A stretch of 64,000 bases of DNA from Antitrichia curtipendula (taxonomy: Eukaryota; Streptophyta; Bryopsida; Hypnales; Leucodontaceae), in contig OX579642.1 in assembly GCA_951230915.1 (NCBI GenBank), positions 10,850,001-10,914,000 on the forward strand, given 5' to 3'. The notes beneath the pieces were generated by a model that saw only the letters and a list, made by a program, of their open reading frames with translations, made no database searches and was not told the DNA's origin. Within the stretch, counting starts at the first letter, position 1. Every line of letters begins with the position of its first letter. Shown here piece after piece: positions 11,898 through 23,458 of this stretch. A program made the position numbers and the translations under genes.

Positions 11898-12560
11898 CAC
11901 TACAACAAAACCTGCATTTTATGACTACAAAAATATGACTAGGGATGACTAGCAATTGCTCGTAGTCATATTTTTGGAGGCCAACATCTTGAAAAAAATA
12001 TGACTACAAATATGACTATTAGTCATATTTTGTACTTCACAAGCGTATAGTATAGTAACGGCTAAGTACTTCATAGGGAATGGTAGGGAACAGATTTAGA
12101 GAACGTCTAGTCATATTTGTAGTCATATCTTTTTGGTAGTGACATTTTTTGTTTTCGGGTAGCCAAGGAAAATTGGGCGGGGAACATGTTTCAAGAATAC
12201 CTAGTCATGTTTTTGCTTGAGTCATATTTTGCAGTCATATTTTCTGGGGAGTCATATTTTGTAGTCACATTTTTTTTCATAGTCATTTTTTTTCCTTTTT
12301 GGATAGCCCAAGGAAAATTTAAGCAAGGAACATGTTTGAAGAGCATCCAGTCATATTTTTGCTTGAGTCATATTTTGTAGTCATATTTTTTAATAGTCAT
12401 TTTTTCTCCTTTTGAAGTAGCCCATGGAAAATTTAGACAATAAACATGTTTTAGAGAGCACGTAGTCATATTTTTGCTTCAATCATATTTTAGAGGGGAG
12501 TCATATTTTTTAGTCACATTTTTTTTCATAATCATTTTTTCAGTTTTTAGATAGTCCAAG
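11898..12560. repeat. TATGACT-rich tandem array with a CACTA terminus, left arm
   Basis: The array starts CACTACAACAAAACCTGCAT. It contains many AGTCATATTT motifs and units of about 115-143 bp marked by TAGCCCAAGGAAAATTTA (near 12160, 12302, 12415 and 12548). The right arm holds the same array at 42330-43033, so it predates the duplication. It is probably the subterminal region of a CACTA element. A TTTTTGGTAGTG end at 12141 may close a short copy. Confidence 0.65.
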
Positions 12561-12705
12561 GAAAAGCCAAAAAGGGGGCCAATCTAAGATGGCCCTCTAG
12601 TACTTTGGCTGTAGATCTCATTCTTAGGGTGTAGGTGTAACTTTATTTCATGCCTATTAAAATTTTATTGTTGTTATTGTATGTTGTGTCTATTATAGAA
12701 CTTGT

Positions 12706-13824
12706 CACTACAAGAAAACGAGGGGTTTTGCAACTACACTGTGCAACTCATTTTGTAGTTGCATACTTGCATAGGTCGTTTGCAACTAGGTGATAATTTG
12801 GAGCCCGCAGTTGCAGTGGACAAGTTGCATGAGTTGCAAAGCAGTTGCAAAAAATTCAAAGTTGTTTATCATTTGACAGTATACTTGAAAGTTCGTTGAT
12901 GAACTTTTCTGATTTGGTTGCTTACGTTGAAGTCATTTGTGTGCAACTTGTTTGCAACTAATGTGCAACTGGTTTGCGATTGACTTACAACTGGTTTGTG
13001 CCTGGTGTGCAACTAGTTTGCGATTGATGTGCAATTAGTTTGAGATTGTTGTGCAACTAATTTGCGTCTTTGTGACTTGTAGATTTGAAATTTGAATTTC
13101 AAAGATTTGTAGATTCTAAATTTAAGATCTATCTTTTTTTTTAGATTGCCAAATCTAGAAATATCTTGAACTTTAAATATTTATATATTTTTGTAGATTA
13201 TAAAAATCTGCAACTTGTAGAAATCTACAAAGTATAAAATCTACAAAATATATAAATATTAGAATTTCATTATCAAAATTCATTACTCAATACTGCTATA
13301 ACTTACAATTCTTATATGTTCAACCTAATGATATTCTTGACAATTGATGTGGGACAATTAATAAAAGACTTAATAGTAGTTGCATTTTAGTTGTTTTCTA
13401 GTTACATGCTAGTTTTTTCAAGTTAAAGTCTATTTGTTTTTAAGTCAAACACTAGTCAAATTGTAATTGCAATGTAGTTGTAGTCTAGTTGTACTATAGT
13501 TGCAATCCAATTGTAGTCCAATTGCAATCTAGTTGCATTCTAATTAAATTGCTATCGAATTTAAATTACATGCAACTGTAGATAGACACATTGGACTTCA
13601 CAAAACGTAAAGTTGTCCACATCGACAATTGTGATGAAGATTGGATGTAAAGTACCTCACATCAACTCTTTTGTTACATTCCCGTATGCGTAATTACATG
13701 TTGCAATTACAGAGTAACTATGTCAAAGTTGGTGCAAATATAGAGGATTATAGTTGCAAGGCAGTTGCGTAGGACATGTAGTTGCATTTCAGTCAGTTGT
13801 AGTGGACACGTTTTTCTTCTAGTG
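12706..13824. mobile_element. Non-autonomous CACTA element (1,119 bp)
   Basis: The ends are CACTACAAGAAAACGAGGGG and, in reverse complement, CACTAGAAGAAAAACGTGTC. TGT flanks both sides (12703-12705 and 13825-13827). The right arm near 42,185 has the uninterrupted site with a single TGT. GTGCAACTGGTTTGCGATT-type repeats fill 12936-13080 and TAGTTGCAATC-type repeats fill 13440-13560. It is inserted in the LINE 3' tail. Confidence 0.9.
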
Positions 13825-14152
13825 TGTGTTCAAAAATTTGGGATGGCATATGTTTATATTTTAATTAAATTTTTTATAATTCTCACATAGTTTACAAAGG
13901 AAATAGAGAAAAGTGAAACAATGAACAACATGAGACAATAGATAGATTGATTTCCGGCCCATCTTGTTGGAAAGGATAGGAAAAGGATCTCGAAATGTAT
14001 ATTAAATGTGTTTTGGGTCCTTTTGGCGGGGGTTTTAAGTTGAAATATATATTTGGTGACAAAGAAAGTCCTACAAAGTATTGGTTCAAATATAGAGATT
14101 GTTGATTTCTTTAACCACAGAGTAGGAATATTGTTTAACAAATACATTAGGT

Positions 14153-16911
14153 CATGAGGATATAATCACACATCTAATTCATACACTAATAGATTGGGTG
14201 CACAACCTACACTGGAAGATTGACTAATTATATTGATTGTGGTGGTTGATACAAATTAAGAGTTAATTAGATTGGTTGATACAAAGTGAAATCTAATGCA
14301 TTTAAACTAGTGAAATAGATTGAAAATTGTAGAGTTTAGAAAAAAAACTTGAAGCTTGAAAAAAATCTCAATTTAGGAAAAAACAAAGAGTGAAAAAATT
14401 CCATACTTGAGTATACATAAAGGCCATATTTGTTATATCGAGACTTTTTGCAGATTTTGAGACAGAATGCTAGTTATTGGAAAATTCATTTAAAAAAATA
14501 GTAATTGAATTTTTTTTTAAATAATGCTAAAATAGTGATTCTGTTATAGAATCAGTAAAAATTGGTGTTGTTACTTATTTATAAAAAAAAACTAGTAAAG
14601 AGATAAAGTGGTTTATCCTCAAGTCGAGGATAAAAATGAAATTGCAAAAAGTCTCAATATAATGAAGATGACCTTCGTGGAACAAGAGCAAGTGAGGAAT
14701 GCCATTTGTATTTAGAGTCTAAATGTTTGAATTAGAAGTATAGTTCCAAAATTGCTACTTAAAGCGTTGGGCATAATTAAGAGACTAAGTTGACCCCCTT
14801 ATAGAGTTCTGATTTTGTATTAAACAAAGATTGTTGATCATAATTTATGCATAATTGACCAAATGAAATTTTAAAGTCTTCAATATATACTTATTTAGCA
14901 CTTATGAGGATTATGTCATTACAATTGTTTGATTTCTAGAATTATTAAAATCAATTAATAATAATAGAAATCAAAGATTGTAATTCTAAAATAATCCAAA
15001 AATAAAAATAAAAATTCAAAAACATAGAAAAATATTGGAAAAAGTCAAGAGAGAGAAGTAAAAAGAAATTGTTTGAAAGAAAAACATTCAACCATAGATA
15101 GAATTTAATCACCTTATTATAAAAGTTATTATTACAAAGACACAAAATATACAATAAAAAGTAATCAAGCCACACCTCATGATACAACTATAATATGCAT
15201 ATTAGAAAATTGGGATGAGATAGAAATGGATTCTAAGGCATGTCCTTCAATTTGGCACTTTGTTACATTTTTTTTTGTAGAAACCATTAGAAATTAGAAG
15301 GTTAACCCAAACTTAAGAATTTATTAAAATCCAACTTTCTATTAAAAATCACTTAGGTAATTTTAAAAGGTTTTCAAGAACATATTTCACTTTGTAAAAT
15401 GGATAAGTATTAAGAAAAATAGATTATAATGAAATCGGATAATCAAAAGCGTTAATTTTGGATTAAAAATATCAAAATTCATCTAATTCAAGCTAGAAAG
15501 GAACCTTAAATTTAGGTGACATTTACAATCCAATCTTGAAAATAAAAGTTAATTTAGTCTTACAAGCCAAAAGAAAATGTTAAATAAAGTCTTCAAAAAT
15601 GAATAAGAGATAGAACTTCATCCATCCATAATTTTTGCTAAAAATATCCCATTATAAAGATTTTATTATTTTTAAATAGGTATGTAGTACTCTACAACTT
15701 AAGCTATCAATTTTTTTGAATTTTTCAACTTAGATTTGGAAGTCTAGGGTTTTGCTTAGATTGGCTAAAATCATCCAAAACCACCTCAAGCTTCTAATTT
15801 TTATAGTTTTGGTCAGTTTTAATTAAGATGTGAACCATTTATAATTTATCATTAGAAAAAAATTGTTCATTGTTTAGAATGCTAATCGAAGAATACTTAA
15901 TTATCCAAGTTAGGACTTAAGACCCAACAATAAAGAACAAGATTGTGCATGTTTTATCTCATGAATATATTTAAAACACTCATATATGTCATATATTAAA
16001 GTTTGTTTATTTTTTAGAAAGGTTTTCAGCAATGTCATACTAATCACATTTTTAGAGGGTCTTTGTAGACCCTATAATTTAAGTCACAAAATTATTCATA
16101 TAAAGATTGAGGCTCACTATAGGCATGCGTATGCTTGTATTGCAATTAAAAGATGGTTGTTTAGATGTTCTTACAAAGATATACTTAAACTATATAAGCA
16201 TAATATCTTGTTTTGCTTCAAAGATGCTTTTAAAAAACACTTCTATTAAATACTTTCACTCCCACATTTTTGTACACTTTTTTGCTATAATAGTAGGTGC
16301 TTAAGGCCTTGCAATTTCCCTCCAAGCATTTTGTGGAGTTTTAGTGCAACATATATTCACTTTGGATCAAATTTGATTATCAAAATAGCTTAGTTGCTTA
16401 GAATAGTCATATTTGGTCACTTGCATGACTATGTCAAGTCATGTGCATGACTAAGGCAAGTCACATGATTACGATTTTGAAACCCTAGCCACCACTTCTA
16501 TGTAGCTGCCACTGATTCAGGATTTAAAAACCCTAGTCGCCATTTTTTGTACCTCCCCTTCAAAGTGCAACATTTGGCTATTTTTGTTTCTTTTTCATTG
16601 TTTCTTGTTGTCTTCTAGGTTTAGTTGCCTCTTAGTTCTTGTTTCTTGCTACATTTTCTCTCTTTCTTCTTTTTGTTTCTTAGTTTTTGCTTCTTGTTGC
16701 TTCTTAGTTCATGTTTCTTGTTGCATCTTAGTTCATATTCCTTGTTGCTTTTTAGTTCATGCTTCTTGTTCCTTCTTATTGTTTTTTGTTTTTTGTTGCA
16801 TCTTATTTATTGCTTTTTCTTGTTATTTGTTGCATTTTGTTGGATCTTAACTTGTGCTTCTTGTTGCTTTTTGTTACATCTTTATTTTATTTTTCTTGCT
16901 CCTTGTTGTAT
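14153..16911. other. AT-rich insertion in the left arm, unclassified
   Basis: The right arm jumps from the equivalent of 14152 straight to the dispersed repeat at 16912, so this 2.76 kb is either an insertion here or a deletion there. No coding sequence, terminal repeats or RNA gene was recognised. Its last 340 bp (about 16570-16911) are pyrimidine-rich, with degenerate CTTCTTGTTGC/TTAGTTCATG units. Confidence 0.5.
16570..16911. repeat. Pyrimidine-rich minisatellite
   Basis: Units of roughly 25-30 bp combine TTCTTGTTGCTTCTTAGTTC and variants over 340 bp, giving strong strand asymmetry (T and C on plus). Open frames here are low-complexity Cys/Phe/Leu strings and are not genes. Confidence 0.6.
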
Positions 16912-17474
16912 CCACGGGGAGTTCACTTAGAATATCCATTAGAAACCACGTGCGAACAAAACTTTGGACCCCCTATATATTTTTTGAATTTTACATTTAA
17001 AAAAATAAAATATATATGAATAGATTTTTCTACTTTGAAAGTTAATGTTTTGAATTAGTGATATTTTTATTTGTTAATAATAATTAGTTACAAATTTTTG
17101 AAGTAAAAAGATACATTGTAGAACTGAAAAATAACTTTCACATCCCTATATTATAATAGAAAAAAAATTCTATTTTGAACAAAAAATTCCTAAAAATAAC
17201 TCTATTGAAAGCTCATTTTGAGTTGAATATTGATTCAATGGTCATCTAAATGTGTTCTCTATAATTATTTGAGTTGAAAACATGTCATTTTAGTTCATTT
17301 TCAACTTCTTCAAGAAATCATTTCATATTTTATTTGAGTTGAAAATTGTGGCAATAGAAACTTATAGTCATTATTAAACAATGCTCAAAATTTTAGGTTG
17401 AAATTATAGTTTATTAGAAACCACTTGTTCACTTGTTGTTTGTTGTAGTAGAACTAAGTGCACCCCCAAGGTTG
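16912..17474 (+). repeat. Dispersed ~560-bp repeat (copy 1)
   Basis: It starts GGGGAGTTCACTTAGAATAT and ends with a partial inverted version, CTAAGTGCACCCCC. Copies also occur at 40717-41275 (inverted) and, truncated, at 49068-49312. It is AT-rich and non-coding. It marks the inner edge of the inverted duplication. The superfamily is unknown. Confidence 0.65.
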
Positions 17475-18180
17475 CATCTTACCTTTTAGCACTTGCTACC
17501 TTTTGCTTCTTGTTCTTTCTATCACTATTATTATTCTTTCTTCTTGTTTATTTGTAAATTCTAAAGATGTAGTGGTTATGGCCTTTTTATAATCTTAAAC
17601 TTATATTAAATATTTTTTGTTGCCTTAAATCTTAGAAGGTTGATCAATATTGTTCATTCACTAAAATTTACTTCCTTGATTGTATATGTAGGCATTGGAA
17701 GCTGAAATGAAGTTATTGAAGGCTACTTGCAACACTAAAGAAGCAACATCTTCACATCTTTGTAAAGAATATAAGTCTTTGAAATATATGGAAATATACA
17801 TTTGTAGAATGTAATTGTGATATATTTTGTGTTAGTAACTAATAAATATCATTGAAAAGAGTTATATTTTTCTTGCATTTTCTTTCTCCAATGTGATTGT
17901 CTCTTGGCTGTGCATCTCAAAAATCAATCATACTTACTTGTTTTTAATTTTATGGAGTCTTTTATTTAGCTATTAAATTTTTTTTTAATGGAGTCTTTTA
18001 TTTAGCTATTAAATTTTTTTTTAATGGAGTCTTTTATTTAGCTATTAAACCATGTTGGTGCATGACTGCAATGCGTCATGTCCATTTTGAATGTATGAAA
18101 ATGTGATTGTAGTTCAAAAGTCAAAACAAAAGCTACTATAAACCTAAGTCCCCCCAATTACAAACTAAAGAAATGCTACT
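17475..18180. other. AT-rich stretch with a 36-bp triplicate
   Basis: A unit beginning TGGAGTCTTTTATTTAGC occurs three times at exactly 36-bp spacing (17953, 17989 and 18025). Nothing else was recognised here. Confidence 0.7.
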
Positions 18181-18239
18181 CTCACTAATCTAGAATATCA
18201 TTTGCTTGAGACATATTTTACAGTATGTCTTGGCCAAAA

Positions 18240-18860
18240 TATGATTGGTTATAGTCATATAATGCTCATAGTCATATTAAAAATGTGACTTTATATTCTT
18301 AAAAATATCACTACATTCAATCATTAAATTACTAGTAATACTCTATGAAAATTGCTACATTGGCCAAAAACATAACTCATAGGAGTCATATTTTACATTA
18401 AAAAAATATGACTCACAAGGGTTATATATCATATCAACAGAAAATATGATTCACAGAAGCCATAATTCACATCGTTAGAGGATATGAATTCCAAAGATTA
18501 TATTCCACATCAACAGAAAAATATGACTCATAAGAGTCATTTTCAACATCAATAGAAACTATGATTCTCAAAAGTCATATTCCACATCAACCAAAAATAT
18601 GACTGCACAAAGTCATATGTCATATCAACCAAAATATGACTCACTATAGTCATATTCCACGTCAACCCAAAATATGACTACATAGAGTCACATGCCATGT
18701 AAGATTTCTTTTTTCTTTACCCGAGCAGCTTAAGAGAAAGTCAAACCTCTCAAGATAGTCAACATATATGCCACGTTGGCAAAACATGGTGTATTACACT
18801 CCCAATCTAGATGATTACAAATATGACTCATTCAAAATATGACTACACTGAAATTGGTAA
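18240..18860. repeat. TATGACT minisatellite in the loop
   Basis: Units of about 45-50 bp alternate AAAATATGACTCA with AGTCATATTCCACATCAAC, so each unit is itself a small inverted repeat. It shares the TATGACT/AGTCATA motif with the arrays at 11898-12560 and 42330-43033 but has different unit structure. Confidence 0.7.
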
Positions 18861-18889
18861 ATAGTGTTGGATGATAATTTGTGTTGTTC

Positions 18890-21235
18890 CATGTTTTTTA
18901 CCCCCAACACTATTTTCCAACTTATGTGTAAATAGTGTTGGGGCACTTAACTTCCGCTGTCAAACTCTGGCCCTTCCCTAGGAAACTGTAATTTCCGTCC
19001 TTCTCTGGGATACTCTAATTTTTGCCTCTCCCCTTGAGGTTGTGGCCCTTCCTTCCTTCTCTAGAGAACTTTTTTTTTGCTTGCCTACTTGCTCCGCTCT
19101 TCTCTTGTCTGGTGACCACCTTGGAGAGATTGTGAGGAGAGGTGGAGAGCTCTCCGGTCCTTCAAGGAGGGGAGGGGATATACTCCATGGTTTTCCGCTT
19201 GATTTCCCGCCACTTGATTTCAAACTTCCGACGCCTATATCTTTTTATTGAGGTATGTGATTGAACATTAGGTGACACCATTGGATTTGTCTTTCTCTCC
19301 TCTATTTCCTCTGTAATTTTTTTTTTGTCGCCACTTTTTTTTACAACTACATTTTTACCTTTTTTTTTATAGCCAACCATGGACTCCCTCCCGCTTGCTA
19401 CGATTCCTCCCAATGCCCCTCCCCACCCCCACCGTCTTCAACAAGTTTCTAGCCTTGCCACTCATCGATCTATCACTTCTTGGATGATTGAGGACGTTGC
19501 CATTTACGGCTTTGCTGGCCTCAATGCTCGGGTCATTCAAGCATTTCTGGAACACTTCCGTGGCCAATGCCCTGCCAACCTTGTAAAAGCCGACCGATGG
19601 TGGCAACAACGTCATCAATTCCATGAAGATATTGTAGGCCTATCACTCCATTCTCTTGTAGCCGACGCCGTTCGGGCGAAAGGAAGCGCCATTCTCCAAA
19701 GGCCATACCAGGTCGAGGCAAAAAGAAAAGCGATTGGGTGCAATATTTGTACCCTATATTACTTGAAAAATTCAACCGCCTTCGCAAATCAAGTGTCAAA
19801 GTTCCCTCTCGCCTACTTCGTGAATTGACCCTTTCCATTTTTGTAGCTCCTGAGTCCATTTTCACAGTCCATTCTGTCGATCCCAAAGACGATGTTTTGT
19901 TGATCAACAAAATCACAACGAATTGGGTCAATCAGTTCATGGATAACCACAATATAGTCCTTCTATCCCAATGTGGTTGTTTGACTTGTAGCCCTGAAAA
20001 GAAGCTTCAAATCAAAATGCAAATCACCTACCATTTGGGGGTCTTGCAAAGGGGATTTTCTTCCAGGGAATTTGATGAAAATCTCATGGAAAACCTGTAT
20101 GAAACGCATTTCGTTGTCAATCTTGACAACGGTTGAACTTTAGGATTTCGGGAAGATACAACTGTTAAATACGTTGAAGTTGTCTCGGATGGGGAGTCTA
20201 TGACCATGGTGGTTCGCATTTCAAAAGGCCGTCGTGCCACAATAGAAGCTCCTATTTTCATTTTCTCAAATGAAAATAGGAGCTATCCTATACGGGTTTT
20301 GATTGATAATATTCTTGGGGTTTCTTATAGAACATGCCTTAGAAGTTGGATGGACCAAACCATCTTCCCCGAATACTTTTGGAACTTCATGCATATCAAG
20401 TCGATCTTCATCAATGCATGGAGATCATATGACTTGATAATTGTAGCGACCATACTATGACCCCCTAGATTGGTTGTTATCCTAGCTGCCAAAAACACAG
20501 ATTTCGAGTTTTTGCCTCCATGTTCTATTCACCTTTGCCAACCAGCATATACATTTCTCATTTCAAAAATCAAAGATGCATGGACAAGACGGTGGGAAGC
20601 CAAGAAAATTGAGTTGATACAATAAAATGCTTGGCAAAATGCACTCCGGGCAGATGGACAATGGTTAGGGAAGTTGACAAATCTTGGGAAATGTTTTTTT
20701 CTACAATTGGCTACTAATAGTGTAGAAGATGTTAATCGAGAGGTAGATGGTGACAACATGTCCTATGCTAAAAAAGAAATGATTCACTGTGGCTTGGCAT
20801 TAGGACGTGATGGATCTTGGAGTGTAGGACAATTGTTTCCACATCTCCAAGAGATAATTGCAAAACATTTGCAATTATTCCAAGGGCAAGAACTGCCCAA
20901 TTTCAATAGGACAATTTTAAAATCTTTTTTGATATTTTACTATATTTTTCTTTTCCTTTTTGGCTTACAGCTAGGATTATTATGTTGTGTTTTTGGTTGT
21001 TGCTATATTTAGCAACTTATACATACACTATGAAAAACTTCAGCATTTCAACATTTCATTGTTTATTTCAGCATCTCACTACTTATTTCCACATTTCATA
21101 CACCGCTTTCCCCTACCATTCCAACTTCTATATTTTGTTCCCATCTAACACTAAATGCACTCAAGTAAAAATGTTGAAGTGACCAAATTTTACTATAGAG
21201 CTAAAATAGTGTTAGAATGGATAAATAGTGCAAAT
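18890..21235 (+). mobile_element. Probable extent of the pogo-like element
   Basis: Upstream CCAACACTATTTTCCAACTT and, in reverse complement downstream, CTAACACTATTTTAGCTCTA suggest degenerate terminal repeats around the transposase. The left copy sits in a short palindrome (CCCCAACACTATTTT with AAATAGTGTTGGGG). The outer limits are uncertain and no TA target duplication was fixed. Confidence 0.4.
19379..20926 (+). pseudogene. Dead pogo/Tigger-like DDE transposase
   Basis: The frame opens at 19379. The N-terminal part (FRGQCPANLVKADRWWQQRH) looks like a helix-turn-helix DNA-binding region. A frameshift near 19740 continues into LEKFNRLRKSSVKVPSRLLR, NKITTNWVNQFMDNHNIV and YHLGVLQRGFSSREFDENLM. 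Stops follow at 20134, at about 20458 and near 20622. The position expected for the first catalytic Asp reads YETHFVVNLDNG, so D is replaced by Y. The second catalytic region (near 20410-20460) is scrambled. The C-terminal part (WTRRWEAKKIELI, MSYAKKEMIHCGLAL) is still readable. The order and motifs fit the Tc1/mariner-pogo DDE_1 superfamily of large cut-and-paste transposases. It cannot be active. Confidence 0.7.
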
Positions 21236-21240
21236 TATAG

Positions 21241-21480
21241 TGTAGTTGGTGAACAGGTGCAAGGCCCTTGACATCCCCCTAATTTGGAGGCAAGGTATCT
21301 TCTTATTCCCCATTCCCCGGAAGTTCGACGCTTTCAAACGGATTTTGGCTAGAAGCTCGCATGACGGTCCTTTGTACCCTATGGATCCAGAGAAATGACA
21401 TGGTATTTGATTCCCCAAGTCATGGACCCTGGAACACCTAATGGACCAATGCGAGCGCAGGGATTCATCTCGTCGAACCG
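21241..21480 (+). pseudogene. Possible LINE C-terminal fragment
   Basis: Readable residues FWLEARMTVLCTLWIQRNDM resemble the segment that follows the zf-RVT domain in plant LINEs (LW-x-IW-x-x-RN). The surrounding 21241-21700 is less AT-rich than its neighbours. No other LINE domain lies nearby, and this piece does not match the arm LINE by eye. Confidence 0.3.
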
Positions 21481-22216
21481 CCCTTTCAGGAGCTTCACGA
21501 CAATGCAGTGTGGCTTCACCCCACGGTCGGCCATGAGGGGCTTCTCATCACAAGCCCCCTCTCAGTGCCTCGGAATGGGACATACATGCTGCCCCTGTCC
21601 ACCGCTGCCGGTCTAGCCTGTGTCAGTGTCTGTCCCTTTGTCCTGTCCCTGCCAAGCCAGGTTTGTATTCGACCTTTTGGCAACGAAATCCTGTTTCATT
21701 GGTTTAAAAAAAAGAAACAAATTTAAAAAAAGAAGAAAAAATCAAGTGCTTGAAATTCTGTACGTTTTGTATGGAGCGAGTACAAGGGATATGGATTTAT
21801 CATTGTTTGACTGACCAAAGAATACCGTAGGCAGGCGAGAGAGTTGGCTCCAAATTCCAAAACTCAGGCTTGACTGGGGGGAGTAGTACTTGGTACAGTG
21901 GAGTTGGAAAAAAATGGCCACTGATTGCCCAAGCGGAAACAAGGGTCTGAGAGGAGCAGAGTTTTTCAGTTACAGCTAAAAGTGGCTACGGAGATGGATT
22001 GGTGCACATGACTGTTACTGGGATTTCCAATTAGTGAGACCCATTGCAACAGGAAAAAAAGTTGATAAAAAGAATCCGTGTCATAAGCTGATGAGCTTAT
22101 GAGCTTATGCATAATTGCATATCTTGCAGCACTTCCAACCTTGCATGGCTGTGGGTTATCGAAGGCCGGGCCATCCACTGGCACAAAACAGCATTCCTGA
22201 AAAACAAAGAGCTTGA

Positions 22217-22972
22217 AGGTGGCAGCTGGGGCAGTTGGGGCTGTTGGGGCTGTTGGGCACCCCCCAAAAAAACGCCACTTTTTGCTGCTGTGTCTTAGGG
22301 TACTATTATTAGCATGCTCAGATTTTTTATATTTCCTTGATGGCAAGTAAAAGGAGGTTCCCAACGCACCAACAAACGTGGTATTTGGATATTGTAAGGT
22401 AGGAGGCTCTTGAATCGCCCATCTAAGGGCTGATCTGCCTTTTTCATATGCTTCCTTGGTTGGTAGTATTTTTAATTCATTTTTGAGAGATAGATAAACA
22501 GACGAGGAATCTAACACAAGTGGTTTCATATTTTTTTGAGCAATATTGAATTAGTTATGAATTTTTCAAAGGAGATGTATCGTAGGTCCCTATTTGTGAC
22601 CCTAGGTCTTCCATAAACTGCTCACTTGCAAGATGGGAAAAAGCAGAGCCGATGATTGGCTGGGACCCCTTTTTTCTAATTCATTCATAGCACTATAGCG
22701 ATCAATTTAAGAATCACTTCGTTCCATTTAAAGATCACCTTGTTCCATTCAAGAGCCATTTAGAGGGGCGGTTCTTAATGCCTGAGCGATTTCAGAGCCT
22801 CCTACCTTATGCAAAAGTTACGAAAGGTCAAAGTTTTTTTTGGTAGAGGTTCAAAAAATTGTTTCTTCCTCATTTGTACATATTGATTTTTGGAGATGAA
22901 TGTAGAAAGATGATGCCAACATAGAAAGATGATGCCGTTTTGGGTCAGTGGTACATTTGGGACTACCCACCT
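22217..22972. mobile_element. TA-flanked MITE of the AGGTRGG family, split by another MITE
   Basis: This is the same family as 27894-28172 and 53946-54237. Shared blocks include CGCCACTTTTTGCT and GTATTTGGATATTG. It is interrupted at 22397-22807 by a second MITE. Its left terminal repeat is split by a (TTGGGGC)n-like expansion (about 22223-22258). The right end is CCCACCT followed by TA. Confidence 0.7.
22397..22807. mobile_element. TA-flanked MITE, AGGTAGGAGGCTC ends (411 bp)
   Basis: The perfect ends AGGTAGGAGGCTC are flanked by TA. The uninterrupted relative at 53946-54237 shows the empty site (GGATACCGTATGC), which confirms duplication of TA only. That fits a Tc1/mariner-type MITE. A second copy is at 26760-27150; both share GACGAGGAATCTAAC. 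Confidence 0.85.
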
Positions 22973-23458
22973 TATATGCACCTATAAATCATCATGAATT
23001 ACAAATGAGTGAGTATAGTTACTATTACATGACAAAATTAATTTTGTCCGGAACTAACAATGCGCTAGAACCAATCTTTATTGTCATAGCCAATGCAAGA
23101 AGAGTTACATACAACAACTACCTAACTAAATTGTGAATTGTAGAATATTATGTTAGAAACAATCCATTATAATCCAATAAATAATATATTAGGCTTAAGG
23201 GTGTTACATCGGGAAGGTCAATTTGGGTCATCAAATGTGTCCTTTAGGTATGAATGTTTAGGTATGAATGGACTTAGATGATGGATTGAGTGGACAAATT
23301 GTTTGGGTGGATTTGTAATTATGAATTTAAGAGGAATAAAGTTCTTGGTCGCTTATTTGTAGTTTACTATAACTATGAAAGATGACATAGGCCTTTGAAG
23401 GATATCATTTTATTGCCACAATCTAGATTCAAACTTGAGGGATACCAATGTAAAATTT
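22973..23458. other. AT-rich, nothing recognised
   Basis: No frame, RNA gene or terminal repeat could be supported in this stretch. Confidence 0.5.

Larger units (their letters stand above)
6548..12705 (+). mobile_element. Decayed plant LINE (non-LTR retrotransposon), left-arm copy
   Basis: In order this copy holds an ORF1-like region (6548-7260), a zinc-knuckle remnant (about 8535-8570), a linker (about 8600-9560), a reverse transcriptase (about 9600-10080), a C-terminal region (10370-11600) and a zf-RVT zinc-binding remnant (11640-11890). A 3' tail follows after an inserted repeat. All frames carry stops and shifts. CACTA elements interrupt it at 7266-8530 and 11898-12560, and a hairpin interrupts it at 10218-10370. 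The domain order fits plant L1-type LINEs. No endonuclease domain was recognised. The exact 5' end is not visible. Confidence 0.8.
41..17474 (+). repeat. Left arm of a giant inverted duplication
   Basis: This arm matches the reverse complement of 40717-53901. The outer edge is sharp: the 20 bases at 41-60 are exactly complementary to 53882-53901, while the bases outside do not match. Collinear landmarks include 1116-1346 with 52739-52969, 1829-2077 with 52008-52256, the LINE ORF1 at 6548 with 49845, its zinc knuckle at 8540 with 48870, the RT at 9830 with 47530, and the LINE tail at 11660-11890 with 43014-43214. The left arm also has its own insertions. Position 14153-16911 has no counterpart in the right arm. 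Confidence 0.9.

Noticed and set aside
12131..12141. TTTTTGGTAGTG as the firm right end of the element starting at 11898
   Set aside because: The flanking three bases differ (TGG left, ACA right) and related repeat units continue beyond, so the end was left open.
13854..14147. 97-codon minus-strand frame as a gene
   Set aside because: It is AT-rich and Phe/Ile/Leu-heavy, and the other arm carries it broken by a TTAA element with frame differences. No domain was recognised.
16584..17019. Cys/Phe/Leu-rich open frames that look like membrane proteins
   Set aside because: They are translations of a pyrimidine-rich minisatellite and occur in more than one frame.
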